Assembly (NCBI GenBank): GCA_026645735.1 | Contig: JAPKMT010000022.1 | Location: 1-48,081 of the forward strand | From: Flexilinea sp. | GTDB lineage: Bacteria; Chloroflexota; Anaerolineae; Anaerolineales; Anaerolineaceae | DNA length: 48,081 nt | Direction of reading: 5' to 3' | Shown here: in pieces, positions 25,477-33,870 of the stretch | Layout of the letters: each line of letters begins with the position of its first letter | Numbering within the stretch: the stretch's first letter is position 1 | Program-made: the position numbers and the translations under genes | Notes under the pieces: model-generated | Seen by the model: the letters and a program-made list of their open reading frames with translations, nothing else | Database searches by the model: none | What the model was told of the DNA's origin: nothing

Positions 25477-26356
25477 TGGCTGTCACCTTGCTTTCCTCTG
25501 AAATAAAATCCAGGACTTTTTTATAAACATTCAGCATTGCTCTACCAGAGGAACAATCCACATCTACAACCGTCTTTCCCTGATTAATCGCTTTCACAGC
25601 TTCTTCATCATAGGGAATCCTTCCTGCATATTGGATTTGATGATCTGCACAGAAACCTTCGATCTGTTCCGTTTTCTCAATATTTGTGTCATATTTGTTG
25701 ATACAAATCATCATCTTTGTCTGAAATTTTTCTGCTGTCTTCACAACCCGTTTCAAATCGCTGATACCTGAGATGGATGGTTCAGCGACAATCAACACAA
25801 AGTCGACTCCGCTGATAGAAGCAATCACCGGACATCCGATTCCTGGAGAACCATCGATAATGGCTACTGAACCTTTTCCCGCTGCAGCAATCATTTGTTT
25901 TTTTACTTTTGAAACCAGCAAACCGGTTGTTCCGCTTCCCATTTTCAACTGAGCCGTTGAGAAGGTTTTATCTCCATCCTGATACAAAAGAAGTTCTCCA
26001 TCTGGAATATATTCCAGCGTTACAGCATCCGCAGGACAAACGACTTTGCATACTCCGCATCCCTCACAGGCATAATTAACCACTTCGTAGAAGGAATTAA
26101 AATGAATTGCATGGAATCTGCAATTTTTCTCACACTCGCCGCATTGAATACATCGATCTGTGTGAATTACAGCTTTTGGCAATCCGATATAATCCGACCG
26201 TTGTGGTTGGTTGTTCATCCGCATCACCAAATGTAAATTCGGCGCATCCACGTCACAGTCCGCAAAAACATTTGCTTCCATTAATTTGATAAAAGCACTT
26301 GCGACAGTGGTTTTACCCGTACCACCTTTTCCGCTGAGGATGAGTAACTGTTTCAT
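25466..26356 (-). CDS. ferredoxin-fused MinD-family ATPase, copy 2
   Basis: 296 residues. Deviant Walker A LSGKGGTGKTTVA at 8-18, DCDVDAPN switch, and a ferredoxin insert around residues 65-105 with two CxxCxxCxxxC motifs (CIQCGECEKNC and CEGCGVCKVVC), then DGSPGIGCPVIAS as Walker B region. Such MinD/Mrp-like proteins with an internal 2[4Fe-4S] ferredoxin occur as tandem pairs with NifX-like proteins in anaerobes; the function is unproven but Fe-S/metal cofactor handling is plausible. Repeat copy F lies 24 nt upstream of its start. Confidence 0.88.
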   Translation of the reverse strand: MKQLLILSGKGGTGKTTVASAFIKLMEANVFADCDVDAPNLHLVMRMNNQPQRSDYIGLPKAVIHTDRCIQCGECEKNCRFHAIHFNSFYEVVNYACEGCGVCKVVCPADAVTLEYIPDGELLLYQDGDKTFSTAQLKMGSGTTGLLVSKVKKQMIAAAGKGSVAIIDGSPGIGCPVIASISGVDFVLIVAEPSISGISDLKRVVKTAEKFQTKMMICINKYDTNIEKTEQIEGFCADHQIQYAGRIPYDEEAVKAINQGKTVVDVDCSSGRAMLNVYKKVLDFISEESKVTANEN

Positions 26357-26379
26357 TCTGAATAACCCCGATCACTTCC

Positions 26380-26458
26380 TAATCAATTCGAAACCTGGTA
26401 AAGAGTATTTGTTGTTTTCTCTTTATTAAAAAGACCGATTTTAATTTCGAATTTCTGT
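26380..26458. repeat. short MITE-like element, copy F
   Basis: A 79-bp member lacking the strong central hairpin. Left end TAATCAATTCGAAACCTGGT; right end (reverse complement) ACAGAAATTCGAAATTAAAA. Flanks CACTTCC (26373-26379) and CACTTCA (26459-26465) match in 6 of 7. It spans the junction of the two ferredoxin-MinD genes and supplies the last five codons and the stop codon of the gene ending at 26441. Confidence 0.65.
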
Positions 26459-27277
26459 CACTTCATTTAACAAATTGATAAAATAATTACGATAGCTTTC
26501 TTTCTCTCTCACCAAAATCATTCCTTTGGAATTCATCATCCCTATCTCCTGATGGAATGGAATCTTTCCCAAAATTTTGATTTTTTTATCGATGCAAAAT
26601 TGTTCTGCCGGATTTTCACCTTCCAAACATTTATTGATGACAACGCCATGAGGTTTTGAAAATTTTGATACCAATTCATAAACCAGGTTTAGGTTGTGAA
26701 CACCAAAAAGTGTAGGCTCGGCAACCAGAATGCAGTAATCTGCATCTCGAATACTCTCCATAACAGAACAAGCACTGCCCGGAGGGCAATCTATGATCCT
26801 TATTCTTTGATCCTCTTCGTTTTCTTTCAAGATCTCCTGAATAATTGGAATTCCTGATGTCTCTCCAATATTTAGAATTCCAGTCTTTACCTTCACATTT
26901 TTCGAAACACCGCTTTCAATATGTCCGATTACCTTTTCTTCTTCAGTAATTGCATTTTCGGGACAAACAATCCTGCATCCGCCGCAGGAATGGCAAACCT
27001 CTTCAAACAGGATTATTCGACCAGCAATACAAGCGAGTGCATTGTAATTACAAAACTCGACACATTTTCTGCACACAGTACAACGATTTCGATCAATGAC
27101 AGGTAGCTGAATGGAAATATTTTTTTGAATAATTTTTTCTGGAGCAAAAAACAAATATCCATTTGGCTCTTCAACATCACAATCTAAATAAACAGCATTT
27201 TCAGCTGCTGCAGCCAAATTGACCGAAACCAGTGTTTTCCCGGTTCCCCCTTTGCCACTGAGTACAGCAATATTCAT
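26441..27277 (-). CDS. ferredoxin-fused MinD-family ATPase, copy 1
   Basis: 278 residues, paralogue of the downstream gene. Walker A LSGKGGTGKTLVS at 6-18, DCDVEEPN switch, ferredoxin insert (CTVCRKCVEFC and CHSCGGCRIVC, about 66-105), Walker B region IIDCPPGSACSVMES. Likely works as a pair with copy 2. Its final residues TEIRN and stop codon are encoded within repeat copy F, so the original C-terminus was altered or replaced. It starts 3 nt after the stop of the NifX-like gene at 27280. Confidence 0.88.
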   Translation of the reverse strand: MNIAVLSGKGGTGKTLVSVNLAAAAENAVYLDCDVEEPNGYLFFAPEKIIQKNISIQLPVIDRNRCTVCRKCVEFCNYNALACIAGRIILFEEVCHSCGGCRIVCPENAITEEEKVIGHIESGVSKNVKVKTGILNIGETSGIPIIQEILKENEEDQRIRIIDCPPGSACSVMESIRDADYCILVAEPTLFGVHNLNLVYELVSKFSKPHGVVINKCLEGENPAEQFCIDKKIKILGKIPFHQEIGMMNSKGMILVREKESYRNYFINLLNEVTEIRN

Positions 27278-27279
27278 CG

Positions 27280-27648
27280 CTAATGGTTCCCATGACCATG
27301 AAAGCCGGCATGAAATTCTTCCAGCAACGTCAGCTTTTCTTCTTTTAAAGCTGCAATGTTTTCTTTTACAGAATTTCCATTAGTCCGGTACACCTTGATT
27401 CCTGCAGCCTGAATGACTTCGGCAGCATTTTCACCACATCTGGGTGTCAATAAGATATTTGCCTGGTGATCTACGATGATCTGTGCTGCCTTAATCCCTG
27501 CGCCACCCTGACTTTCCGCTGCATCATTTTTTATAAATTCAACCAGACCTGATTCGGTATCAATAAACATAAAATAAGGTACCCGGCCAAAAGACATGCA
27601 AATCGTAGTATCTTCCTTATTTTCATCAATCGGTATTGCAATTTTCAT
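27280..27648 (-). CDS. NifX/NifB-type cofactor-binding protein
   Basis: 122 residues: MKIAIPIDENKEDTTICMSFGR, then GAGIKAAQIIVDH, LLTPRCGENAAEVIQAAGIKVYR and a His-rich end GFHGHGNH. Dinitrogenase Fe-Mo cofactor-binding fold, as in the other NifX-like protein of this cluster, but with Cys and His residues placed differently. Probably carries a metal cluster between the ATPases. It precedes the first ferredoxin-MinD gene by 2 nt. Confidence 0.85.
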   Translation of the reverse strand: MKIAIPIDENKEDTTICMSFGRVPYFMFIDTESGLVEFIKNDAAESQGGAGIKAAQIIVDHQANILLTPRCGENAAEVIQAAGIKVYRTNGNSVKENIAALKEEKLTLLEEFHAGFHGHGNH

Positions 27649-27690
27649 TTTTTTCCCTTTCTTACACGAATAGATATTTTTTTAATGACA

Positions 27691-28056
27691 TTAATTATCA
27701 CCAGAATTCCTGGCACACCATCTTCTGCAGCAGCCACCACCTTCACAATTTTTTCCATATCCTTCACAAAGGCGGTATTCTCCCCCATTGATTAAAAGTA
27801 TCTTTCCTTTCACAAGAGATTCGGCTAATTTTTTCCGTGCTTCATTGTAGATTCCCTGTACGGTTGTTCGGGCAATATTCATCTGCCCGGCACATTCTTC
27901 CTGAGTCAGTCCTTCCAGATCGATCAAACGGATCGTTTCATATTCATCAACAGTCATATTAACAAAATTTTCTGTATTCGTTGACGCATCCAAAGGCCCA
28001 AAGCGGGTGCTTTTTGGCAAACAACAAACATTTCTCCATTTCATCGGTCTTGGCAT
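27691..28056 (-). CDS. DUF134 family HTH protein
   Basis: 121 residues. MPRPMKWRNVCCLP, VNMTVDEYETIRLIDLEGLTQEECAGQMNIARTTVQ and a cysteine-rich tail (CEGYGKNCEGGGCCRRWC) are hallmarks of DUF134, a sigma-70 region-4-like helix-turn-helix with a putative Fe-S or metal site. A redox or metal-sensing regulator of this cluster is plausible. ATG 28056 is chosen: GAGGG lies 8 nt upstream, whereas the longer frame needs a GTG at 28065. Confidence 0.88.
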   Translation of the reverse strand: MPRPMKWRNVCCLPKSTRFGPLDASTNTENFVNMTVDEYETIRLIDLEGLTQEECAGQMNIARTTVQGIYNEARKKLAESLVKGKILLINGGEYRLCEGYGKNCEGGGCCRRWCARNSGDN

Positions 28057-28121
28057 ATCATTCACCCTCTTTATCCAAAAATTATTTAATCCGGAGCGTC
28101 CTCCGGAAATGTTCCATCCTT

Positions 28122-28394
28122 TTACATCTTTTCCAATTGGTCATTGATTTCAGCCAGGCGAGACTGAAGAATGGTTTTTTGTTCCTCAAGAATTTCTTTT
28201 TCTATTTTGGAAACCGTTTGTTGTGTGCTTCGATTGCTAAATAACCGTGATCCAAATCCATGCCTGTAACCAAGGCCTAATCCTAAAGCAGCTCCAGCGC
28301 CAAATTTCAGCGCTCGTGTTGCGGAACATATGCCCAAACCCCTTCCGGTCTTCGGTCCACTGCCCATCGGGCCAGTTCCATCTCTGTTCGGCAT
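28122..28394 (-). CDS. DUF5320-like small protein
   Basis: 90 residues. The opening MPNRDGTGPMGSGPKTGRG is the signature of the DUF5320 group, proteins of unknown role usually next to NifX-like and MinD-ferredoxin genes. A Gly-rich hydrophobic centre (GAGAALGLGLGY) is followed by a C-terminal coiled coil (SKIEKEILEEQKTILQSRLA). ATG 28394 has a textbook AAAGGAGG site. It is the first gene of the cluster, directly behind the double-palindrome promoter. Confidence 0.82.
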   Translation of the reverse strand: MPNRDGTGPMGSGPKTGRGLGICSATRALKFGAGAALGLGLGYRHGFGSRLFSNRSTQQTVSKIEKEILEEQKTILQSRLAEINDQLEKM

Positions 28395-28409
28395 TTTAAC
28401 CTCCTTTCT

Positions 28410-28470
28410 GTTATTGACATATGTCATTTATTATTTTCAGTATACTCTATTTCTGACATATGTCAATAAC
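28410..28470 (-). promoter_or_regulatory. promoter within a 17-bp inverted repeat operator
   Basis: GTTATTGACATATGTCA (28410-28426) and its exact reverse complement (28454-28470) flank 27 bp. Each arm contains the palindrome TGACATATGTCA; centres are 39 bp apart. On the minus strand TTGACA (28466-28461) and TATACT (28444-28439), 16 nt apart, form a strong promoter whose -35 is inside the upstream palindrome, while the other palindrome covers the start of transcription. This predicts tight repression by two dimers, possibly with looping, for the DUF5320/DUF134/NifX/MinD cluster. Confidence 0.8.
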
Positions 28471-28754
28471 TTTTTTTATAATTAATTAATTATGGACGAA
28501 ATCAAAAGTTGATAATATGGCAATTTCTAATAAGGAAAAGTTTTTCTTCAATTCAATATGCGGTTTGTAAGTTTATTTTTCGTTTGCAGATCTTATCCTG
28601 ACATGTTCTTTTGTTGAATTTTCACATTAATTTGCGTAATTTGCTGGTTTCCTGATAATTCATAATTCATTCATATGATCTTCATTTCTTTTTCATAACA
28701 AATCGATAGGATTAGTTTATGGATAAAATTAATAAACCGAAAAGGAAACATATC

Positions 28755-29378
28755 ATGAAAACAAACATTCAATTATCAAAAACGAAGCGAAACATATTGG
28801 TCGGGCTCATTGGTCTGATGTTGCTCATGCCTTCCCTGTCTGTTTCAGCTTTCTCTACAAATCAGAATAACCCTCGTGTTATAAATCAAAATCGATCCAT
28901 GAATGGGCAGCGTTTTTCCGGTAACGAGACATGGAATCAAAATCAAAATACCGGGCGTGGCAGAAACGCGGGTATTTCCCAGGATCCGCTTTCTCAAACA
29001 GAAGCAAATTTTCTTCAGGAAGCGATTCTGGAAGAATACGGAGCTTATAACCTCTATCGCTATATCTTTGAGAATTATTACGATTCAGCACCATTCAAAA
29101 ATATCATGCAAGCCGAACTGAAACACATTGATGCATTAGTCAGACAGGCTGAGAAATATGATATTTCCATTCCTGAAAATCCAGGATTGGAATCAGAACC
29201 GGTTTTTGAAAATCTGGAAGATGCTTGCCAGGTTGGAGTAGATGCTGAATTGGCAGATGCGGATTTATATGATGAATTGCTGCCGTCGATGGAACATTCC
29301 GATATTATTCGAGTTTTTAATAATCTGAAGAATGCTTCATTGAACAACCATCTTCCGGCATTTGAAAAGTGCAATTAG
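28755..29378 (+). CDS. secreted DUF2202 ferritin-like protein
   Basis: 207 residues. A Sec signal peptide (MKTNIQLSKTKRNILVGLIG..., cleavage near VSA) is followed by an Asn/Gln/Arg-rich linker and a four-helix ferritin-like domain (about 80-205) with repeated Glu/His positions (FLQEAILEEYGAYNLY, AELKHIDALV, VDAELADADLYDEL), as in DUF2202. Probably binds iron or another metal outside the membrane. ATG 28719 is an alternative start (AGGA 7 nt upstream); 28755 gives a more usual signal peptide. Monocistronic, opposite in direction to both neighbours. Confidence 0.8.
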   Translation: MKTNIQLSKTKRNILVGLIGLMLLMPSLSVSAFSTNQNNPRVINQNRSMNGQRFSGNETWNQNQNTGRGRNAGISQDPLSQTEANFLQEAILEEYGAYNLYRYIFENYYDSAPFKNIMQAELKHIDALVRQAEKYDISIPENPGLESEPVFENLEDACQVGVDAELADADLYDELLPSMEHSDIIRVFNNLKNASLNNHLPAFEKCN

Positions 29379-29425
29379 CTCGGATATGGGTGAATTGATA
29401 TTTACTCAAGAAGGCTGGGCGAAAT

Positions 29426-29511
29426 TCAGCAATTCAAATATGAATCAGACTGTTGAACAAAGGTAGGAAAATTGTTATTTTAAATTGATTGACTGTATTT
29501 CAAATTACAGG
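29426..29511. repeat. MITE-like element, copy H (decayed)
   Basis: 86 bp. Left end TCAGCAATTCAAATATGAAT and right end (reverse complement) CCTGTAATTTGAAATACAGT match the family ends with a few changes; inverted similarity continues for about 5 bp beyond each end. No target-site repeat is seen. It lies between the DUF2202 stop codon and the terminator. Confidence 0.45.
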
Positions 29512-29521
29512 ATTTCATGAA

Positions 29522-29570
29522 ATTAACTGGAAGGCGGTGTTTTGAATAAAAACACCGCCTTCCAGTTAAT
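29522..29570. terminator. bidirectional terminator with 22-bp perfect stem
   Basis: ATTAACTGGAAGGCGG and onward pairs perfectly over 22 bp (29522-29543 with 29549-29570), 5-nt loop GAATA. It sits between the convergent DUF2202 and glycosidase-like genes and can terminate both. Confidence 0.75.
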
Positions 29571-29613
29571 AATCGAAAATCTAGCTGTTGATGAATGTTT
29601 TTTGTCAGATCTT

Positions 29614-32487
29614 TTACAAAGATCCAAAATACTCCGACAATGATGGGTAACTGTCCTTCAGACGTTCGGTATACGCTGGAATTTCCCAGTTTTTCAGGAA
29701 ATATTTGGCGATAATATCCGCCTTGTTTGGGCTCATAATCCGAATTGTGATGAAATCAACTGCCTGGGTAGAAATCTGATCACTCACTGTCGGTAAAAAG
29801 CGATTTCCATCCAGTAGAATTTTCCTGGAAGACGGATCGGAAATCCCCAGTAGTCCATAGGGCAGACGAACTCGAATCCGTTGGTCATCGACATAGATTT
29901 GATTTTCATGATTTTTAAAAACACCAGTTTTTAATGAGCTTAAATTTTGTTTTTTTTCAGGAGTGATTTTGCCCTGTTTTGAGATATTCTGACTATTGGT
30001 CAATTGAATCATCTGCAAATATTCCGAAAATTGGTGTGGAGCTGCCAGATAATTTCCATCCAGCCATTGGTAACCGGGATTCACCAGCAATTCCGGATTT
30101 TCACCGAGATTCAGCAGGTATTGCCAGACAGGTCTTTCATTCGGAAAAGTGTTTATCGCGATGGAATATGTTGCATCAGAATCGTTTTGCGGAAAACCTT
30201 CCATCTCAATTTCTATGTATTCTGTATTCTGTCCCATTCTTACAACTTGTTCCACATTTTGATCAGTCGTCCCGGTATATATTGTCTCCATCACTGAATC
30301 CAATGCGTCATAACTCAGAAGACCATAATTTTGTTCCGGATCCAACACATTATGCCATAAGACATGCCGGTCATATGGAATCATATAGAATTCTGTCGTC
30401 CAGGTTTTCTTAGCCCATTCATCCATCCATTCAAAAATAACCGCTCCTGAATACCCTTCATTCACGATTGCTCTGGTCATCCGAATAATACCTTCAGCTT
30501 GCTCATTTTCAGTCAATCCACCATGATGATAGCCATCCGGATTAAAATGAGCCGTAACAGAACTGGTCGAAATTCCGTATTCTGCCACAACTGCCGGGTA
30601 GCTGGTATGCTGTTGTATAAACTCCTGTAGATACCCTCCATAGCGAAATGATCCGTCTGCATCCGTATACGCGGCATAAGCAGGTTCGTTATTCATGAAA
30701 TCCGGATAGTTCGGATAAATATGATAGGCGCCAAAAAAGCCTGCAACACGATCCTGATGAATTCCGATGTGATTGATGTCGACGACTGCCTTGTCATTAT
30801 ATTGCACCGATTTATCACCAGCCTCATTCCATTCCGTATCATGGCTCATCGGATCCAATGTTGGCCAGCTTACGATCGCCAGCAGAGGCCGATTTTGATA
30901 GAGCGTATCTTCCAGCAATGCAGCATAATCACACGATGCTGCCAGCCATGCTTCTGTCGGTGTAGCTTCCGCATGGTTATAAAAATAATCACCTTGAAAC
31001 TGGTAACCGGCATTGATCCGATCCGTCTCCAGAACTTCTTCCGGTTCCATCTCTCGCCCAACGAGATATCCGATCAGATAAGGTGAGACATCATAGGCAT
31101 ACAATCCATATGAGCGAAACTTGCGCTCCGGGATCTGAATATCGCCATGAATCGCTCCAATGGCGTATTCAATTTCCTGATGATACGTTTTGTTATATTC
31201 CTGGTTCAAATAATCCGAACCCACCGGATGTTCTTCCGGCCAAATTTCCTGCAACAGGAATAACGGATCCGGATTGTCGAAATTAAATAGATATAACGCC
31301 TGATAAAATGCAGGGGGAAGCAATGTATAAACACGAATTGAATTCATATTGAGGTCAGAGATTTGCTGGAACCATTTCAAATAGATACTTGCTTCCTCTG
31401 GAAACTCTGTAAAATATTTTCCAGGCAATGCCGGACCGATATTGATACCTTTGATGAAAAACCTGGATTTTGTCGTTTCACTGGTAACAAAAATTTCTTG
31501 ACCATCCGTTGAAAAAACATTTTTTTTCTCTATCGGGTTGGTTGGAATCAGTTTTTCATCAGATTTGATTCTAGATTTGGTAGAAGAAACGATTCGATCG
31601 ATTAAAGGATAATACCAGCGCCAAAACACTTCTTCATTTTGATATTTTGAATAAAAAATTTTATGCTGCATCAACTTTGTAATCAGATTATACTGGAAAG
31701 GCACTTTGACTTGATAAGTACTGAAGTTTCCCGTAAAGTAATAACCCTGGAAAGCATTGCGCCGGATTTCATAAGAAGCAGGAAATTCGGACGGGATTCC
31801 AGCTGCAGAAAACATTTCTTTGCCACCGGACAATAACTCGATCGAAAAAGTGCCTCTTGAAATTTCTTTTGAACTGGTAATTTCAAAAATTCCATAGAAA
31901 TCGATTTTCTGATCGTCCATTTTCAAATTGACAGTTCCTTTGTAATCGGTTCCTTTTTGCAAAACCAGAATTTTCTGATTATTGGTAATGATGATTCCTT
32001 CACCATAAAATTTCCAAGGCAGACCTGTATTTTTCTCATATAGCATAATGAGTTTCTCAGGAATTGAACTTCGATCATTCAATTTTTCATAAACAGAACC
32101 ATAATATCCGGAATAAACGACGTTGGTTAAATAATTTAATCGCGCAAGATCATAAGTTGATTCTGCAATCTGATAATAAAGTGCGTTAAATATCCCGATC
32201 TTTCCAAACAATTTTTGAATATTTTCTGAATTAAAGGAATTTCGATCACTGAAAACAATTAATTCGGACTGATCCGGATTTTCGATGTCTGGATTCATTT
32301 TTTGGAACCGGGTTATCCATTGAAAAACTGAATTATCCGGAATGTTTCTCTCATCAGCAATCCGCACTGGATTCGTTTCTTTCTGATAATAGTCCCAAAT
32401 CGGATATCCGATGAAAAAAAGAAGGGCACCTGTCACAATCCAAATGGTTAAATAAGTTAAATAATAGAAGAATTTATATCGGCGCAT
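29614..32487 (-). CDS. membrane-anchored glycosidase-like protein
   Basis: 957 residues. One N-terminal membrane helix (about 10-32) anchors a large outer domain. The middle (about 365-700) reads as a GH-A clan TIM barrel: FIKGINIGPALPGK, NMNSIRVYTLLPPAFYQAL, an acid in GREMEPEE, PAVVAEYGIS (candidate nucleophile Glu) and GAVIFEWMDEWAKKTW. Flanking beta-rich parts precede and follow. It starts 3 nt after the GT2 synthase stop codon, so it probably trims, modifies or helps export the polysaccharide made by that synthase. Confidence 0.72.
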   Translation of the reverse strand: MRRYKFFYYLTYLTIWIVTGALLFFIGYPIWDYYQKETNPVRIADERNIPDNSVFQWITRFQKMNPDIENPDQSELIVFSDRNSFNSENIQKLFGKIGIFNALYYQIAESTYDLARLNYLTNVVYSGYYGSVYEKLNDRSSIPEKLIMLYEKNTGLPWKFYGEGIIITNNQKILVLQKGTDYKGTVNLKMDDQKIDFYGIFEITSSKEISRGTFSIELLSGGKEMFSAAGIPSEFPASYEIRRNAFQGYYFTGNFSTYQVKVPFQYNLITKLMQHKIFYSKYQNEEVFWRWYYPLIDRIVSSTKSRIKSDEKLIPTNPIEKKNVFSTDGQEIFVTSETTKSRFFIKGINIGPALPGKYFTEFPEEASIYLKWFQQISDLNMNSIRVYTLLPPAFYQALYLFNFDNPDPLFLLQEIWPEEHPVGSDYLNQEYNKTYHQEIEYAIGAIHGDIQIPERKFRSYGLYAYDVSPYLIGYLVGREMEPEEVLETDRINAGYQFQGDYFYNHAEATPTEAWLAASCDYAALLEDTLYQNRPLLAIVSWPTLDPMSHDTEWNEAGDKSVQYNDKAVVDINHIGIHQDRVAGFFGAYHIYPNYPDFMNNEPAYAAYTDADGSFRYGGYLQEFIQQHTSYPAVVAEYGISTSSVTAHFNPDGYHHGGLTENEQAEGIIRMTRAIVNEGYSGAVIFEWMDEWAKKTWTTEFYMIPYDRHVLWHNVLDPEQNYGLLSYDALDSVMETIYTGTTDQNVEQVVRMGQNTEYIEIEMEGFPQNDSDATYSIAINTFPNERPVWQYLLNLGENPELLVNPGYQWLDGNYLAAPHQFSEYLQMIQLTNSQNISKQGKITPEKKQNLSSLKTGVFKNHENQIYVDDQRIRVRLPYGLLGISDPSSRKILLDGNRFLPTVSDQISTQAVDFITIRIMSPNKADIIAKYFLKNWEIPAYTERLKDSYPSLSEYFGSL

Positions 32488-32490
32488 TGA

Positions 32491-33867
32491 TTAAATCCCC
32501 TTGCGTTGAATCTTGCCCCAGCCTGATGAGCGGAAGATCATTTTTATTTGCCCCAAGACTCGCCAAAGACTGATCCATTGCCGAGGACCAAAATTTTCTA
32601 TTAAAGCAATCCAGATCAGTCTTAGTAAATCTCGAATGGAAAAGTAGGATTCTTCCCGTTCAATAATCAGCAGAGATACAATCGAATTGATCATACCCAA
32701 AAGAATCACAGAAATGAATAACATCAATGCAAATTCTGCATTCAAAACTCCCAACAGAAAACTGACAATCACTAAGAAATAACCCTGTATTTCAAATTGC
32801 GGGCCTATCATTTCAAAAATAAAATAATACGGCATTGCGATAAAACCGATCCGTCCATATTTTTTATTAAACAGGATTTTTCGGTGGAAATATAAAATAT
32901 CCACCAAACCACGCTGCCAGCGGTAGCGCTGGTTTTTCAAACTTTTTAAATCCTCCGGTACTTCCGTCCAGCAATTTGCGTTGTATGCATAAAGAATCAC
33001 AAATTTTTGCTTCATCTCATACAACATTCGTCCAATACGCACCACAAGCTCCATATCCTCGCCAACGGTATCTTTCTGATATTGGCCTTTCGATGTCAGA
33101 TAACCACCGATACCAATAATCCGATCTTTGCGAAATAATCCGAAAGCTCCGGATATGATCATCATGCTGTTGATTTGCTGCCAGCCAAGTCGTCCAATCA
33201 TGAAAGCGCGGATATACTCGATCGCCTGAAATCTGGCAATAATATTTTTCGGTGCATGGATTTCATAGATTTGCCCATTATTAACTTTACAACTATTAAT
33301 CGGCAGGATGTTCCCACCGAGTGCAGGAGTTTCACTGCTTTCATCCAATGTTAAAGATGCTAATTTTAATAAAGAATCAGATTCCAACAATGAATCGGAA
33401 TCGATGCAGCAAAAATATTCATTTCTGGAAACATTGATCCCGGCATTTAAAGAATCAGCTTTTCCGCTGTTGCTTTTGTCGATTACGATCAGATTTGGTA
33501 AAGAATCATTGCGATAAATACCACGAATCGGCGCAGTGACCAGGCTGGTTTTATAACGATAATTGGTTCGAACCAGCTGGAACGCCTCAATCAGACAATC
33601 AAGTGTTTCATCTTTACTGCCATCATTCACGACAATTAATTCATAATCGGGATACCTCAAATTCAACAACGATTTTACACTGGATACAATCGATTTTGAT
33701 TCGTTATAAGCCGGAGCGATGATCGAAATCGAAGGAATCATTTTCTTTCGGAACAGCATAGAATAGGTTTTGTAATTCCACAATCGTGCCTGAATCCTCA
33801 CATTCCGAATGGAAAAGAAAATCAGCAACAGATTCCATAAAGAATAGAAAACAGAATAATAAATCAA
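32491..33867 (-). CDS. processive family 2 glycosyltransferase (polysaccharide synthase)
   Basis: 458 residues. One N-terminal helix, a GT2 domain with VVNDGSKDE, the DxD motif CIDSDS, the catalytic GED, and QRYRWQRG, the Q(Q/R)xRW signature of processive synthases (cellulose, hyaluronan, PNAG), then about four C-terminal helices. It polymerises and probably translocates a beta-linked glycan. The frame starts with TTG at 33867, 1 nt after the AAGG of the HEAT gene's end; the next Met would delete the first helix, so the TTG is kept. There are 3 nt to the HEAT-repeat gene. Confidence 0.85.
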   Translation of the reverse strand: MIYYSVFYSLWNLLLIFFSIRNVRIQARLWNYKTYSMLFRKKMIPSISIIAPAYNESKSIVSSVKSLLNLRYPDYELIVVNDGSKDETLDCLIEAFQLVRTNYRYKTSLVTAPIRGIYRNDSLPNLIVIDKSNSGKADSLNAGINVSRNEYFCCIDSDSLLESDSLLKLASLTLDESSETPALGGNILPINSCKVNNGQIYEIHAPKNIIARFQAIEYIRAFMIGRLGWQQINSMMIISGAFGLFRKDRIIGIGGYLTSKGQYQKDTVGEDMELVVRIGRMLYEMKQKFVILYAYNANCWTEVPEDLKSLKNQRYRWQRGLVDILYFHRKILFNKKYGRIGFIAMPYYFIFEMIGPQFEIQGYFLVIVSFLLGVLNAEFALMLFISVILLGMINSIVSLLIIEREESYFSIRDLLRLIWIALIENFGPRQWISLWRVLGQIKMIFRSSGWGKIQRKGI

Positions 33868-33870
33868 ACC

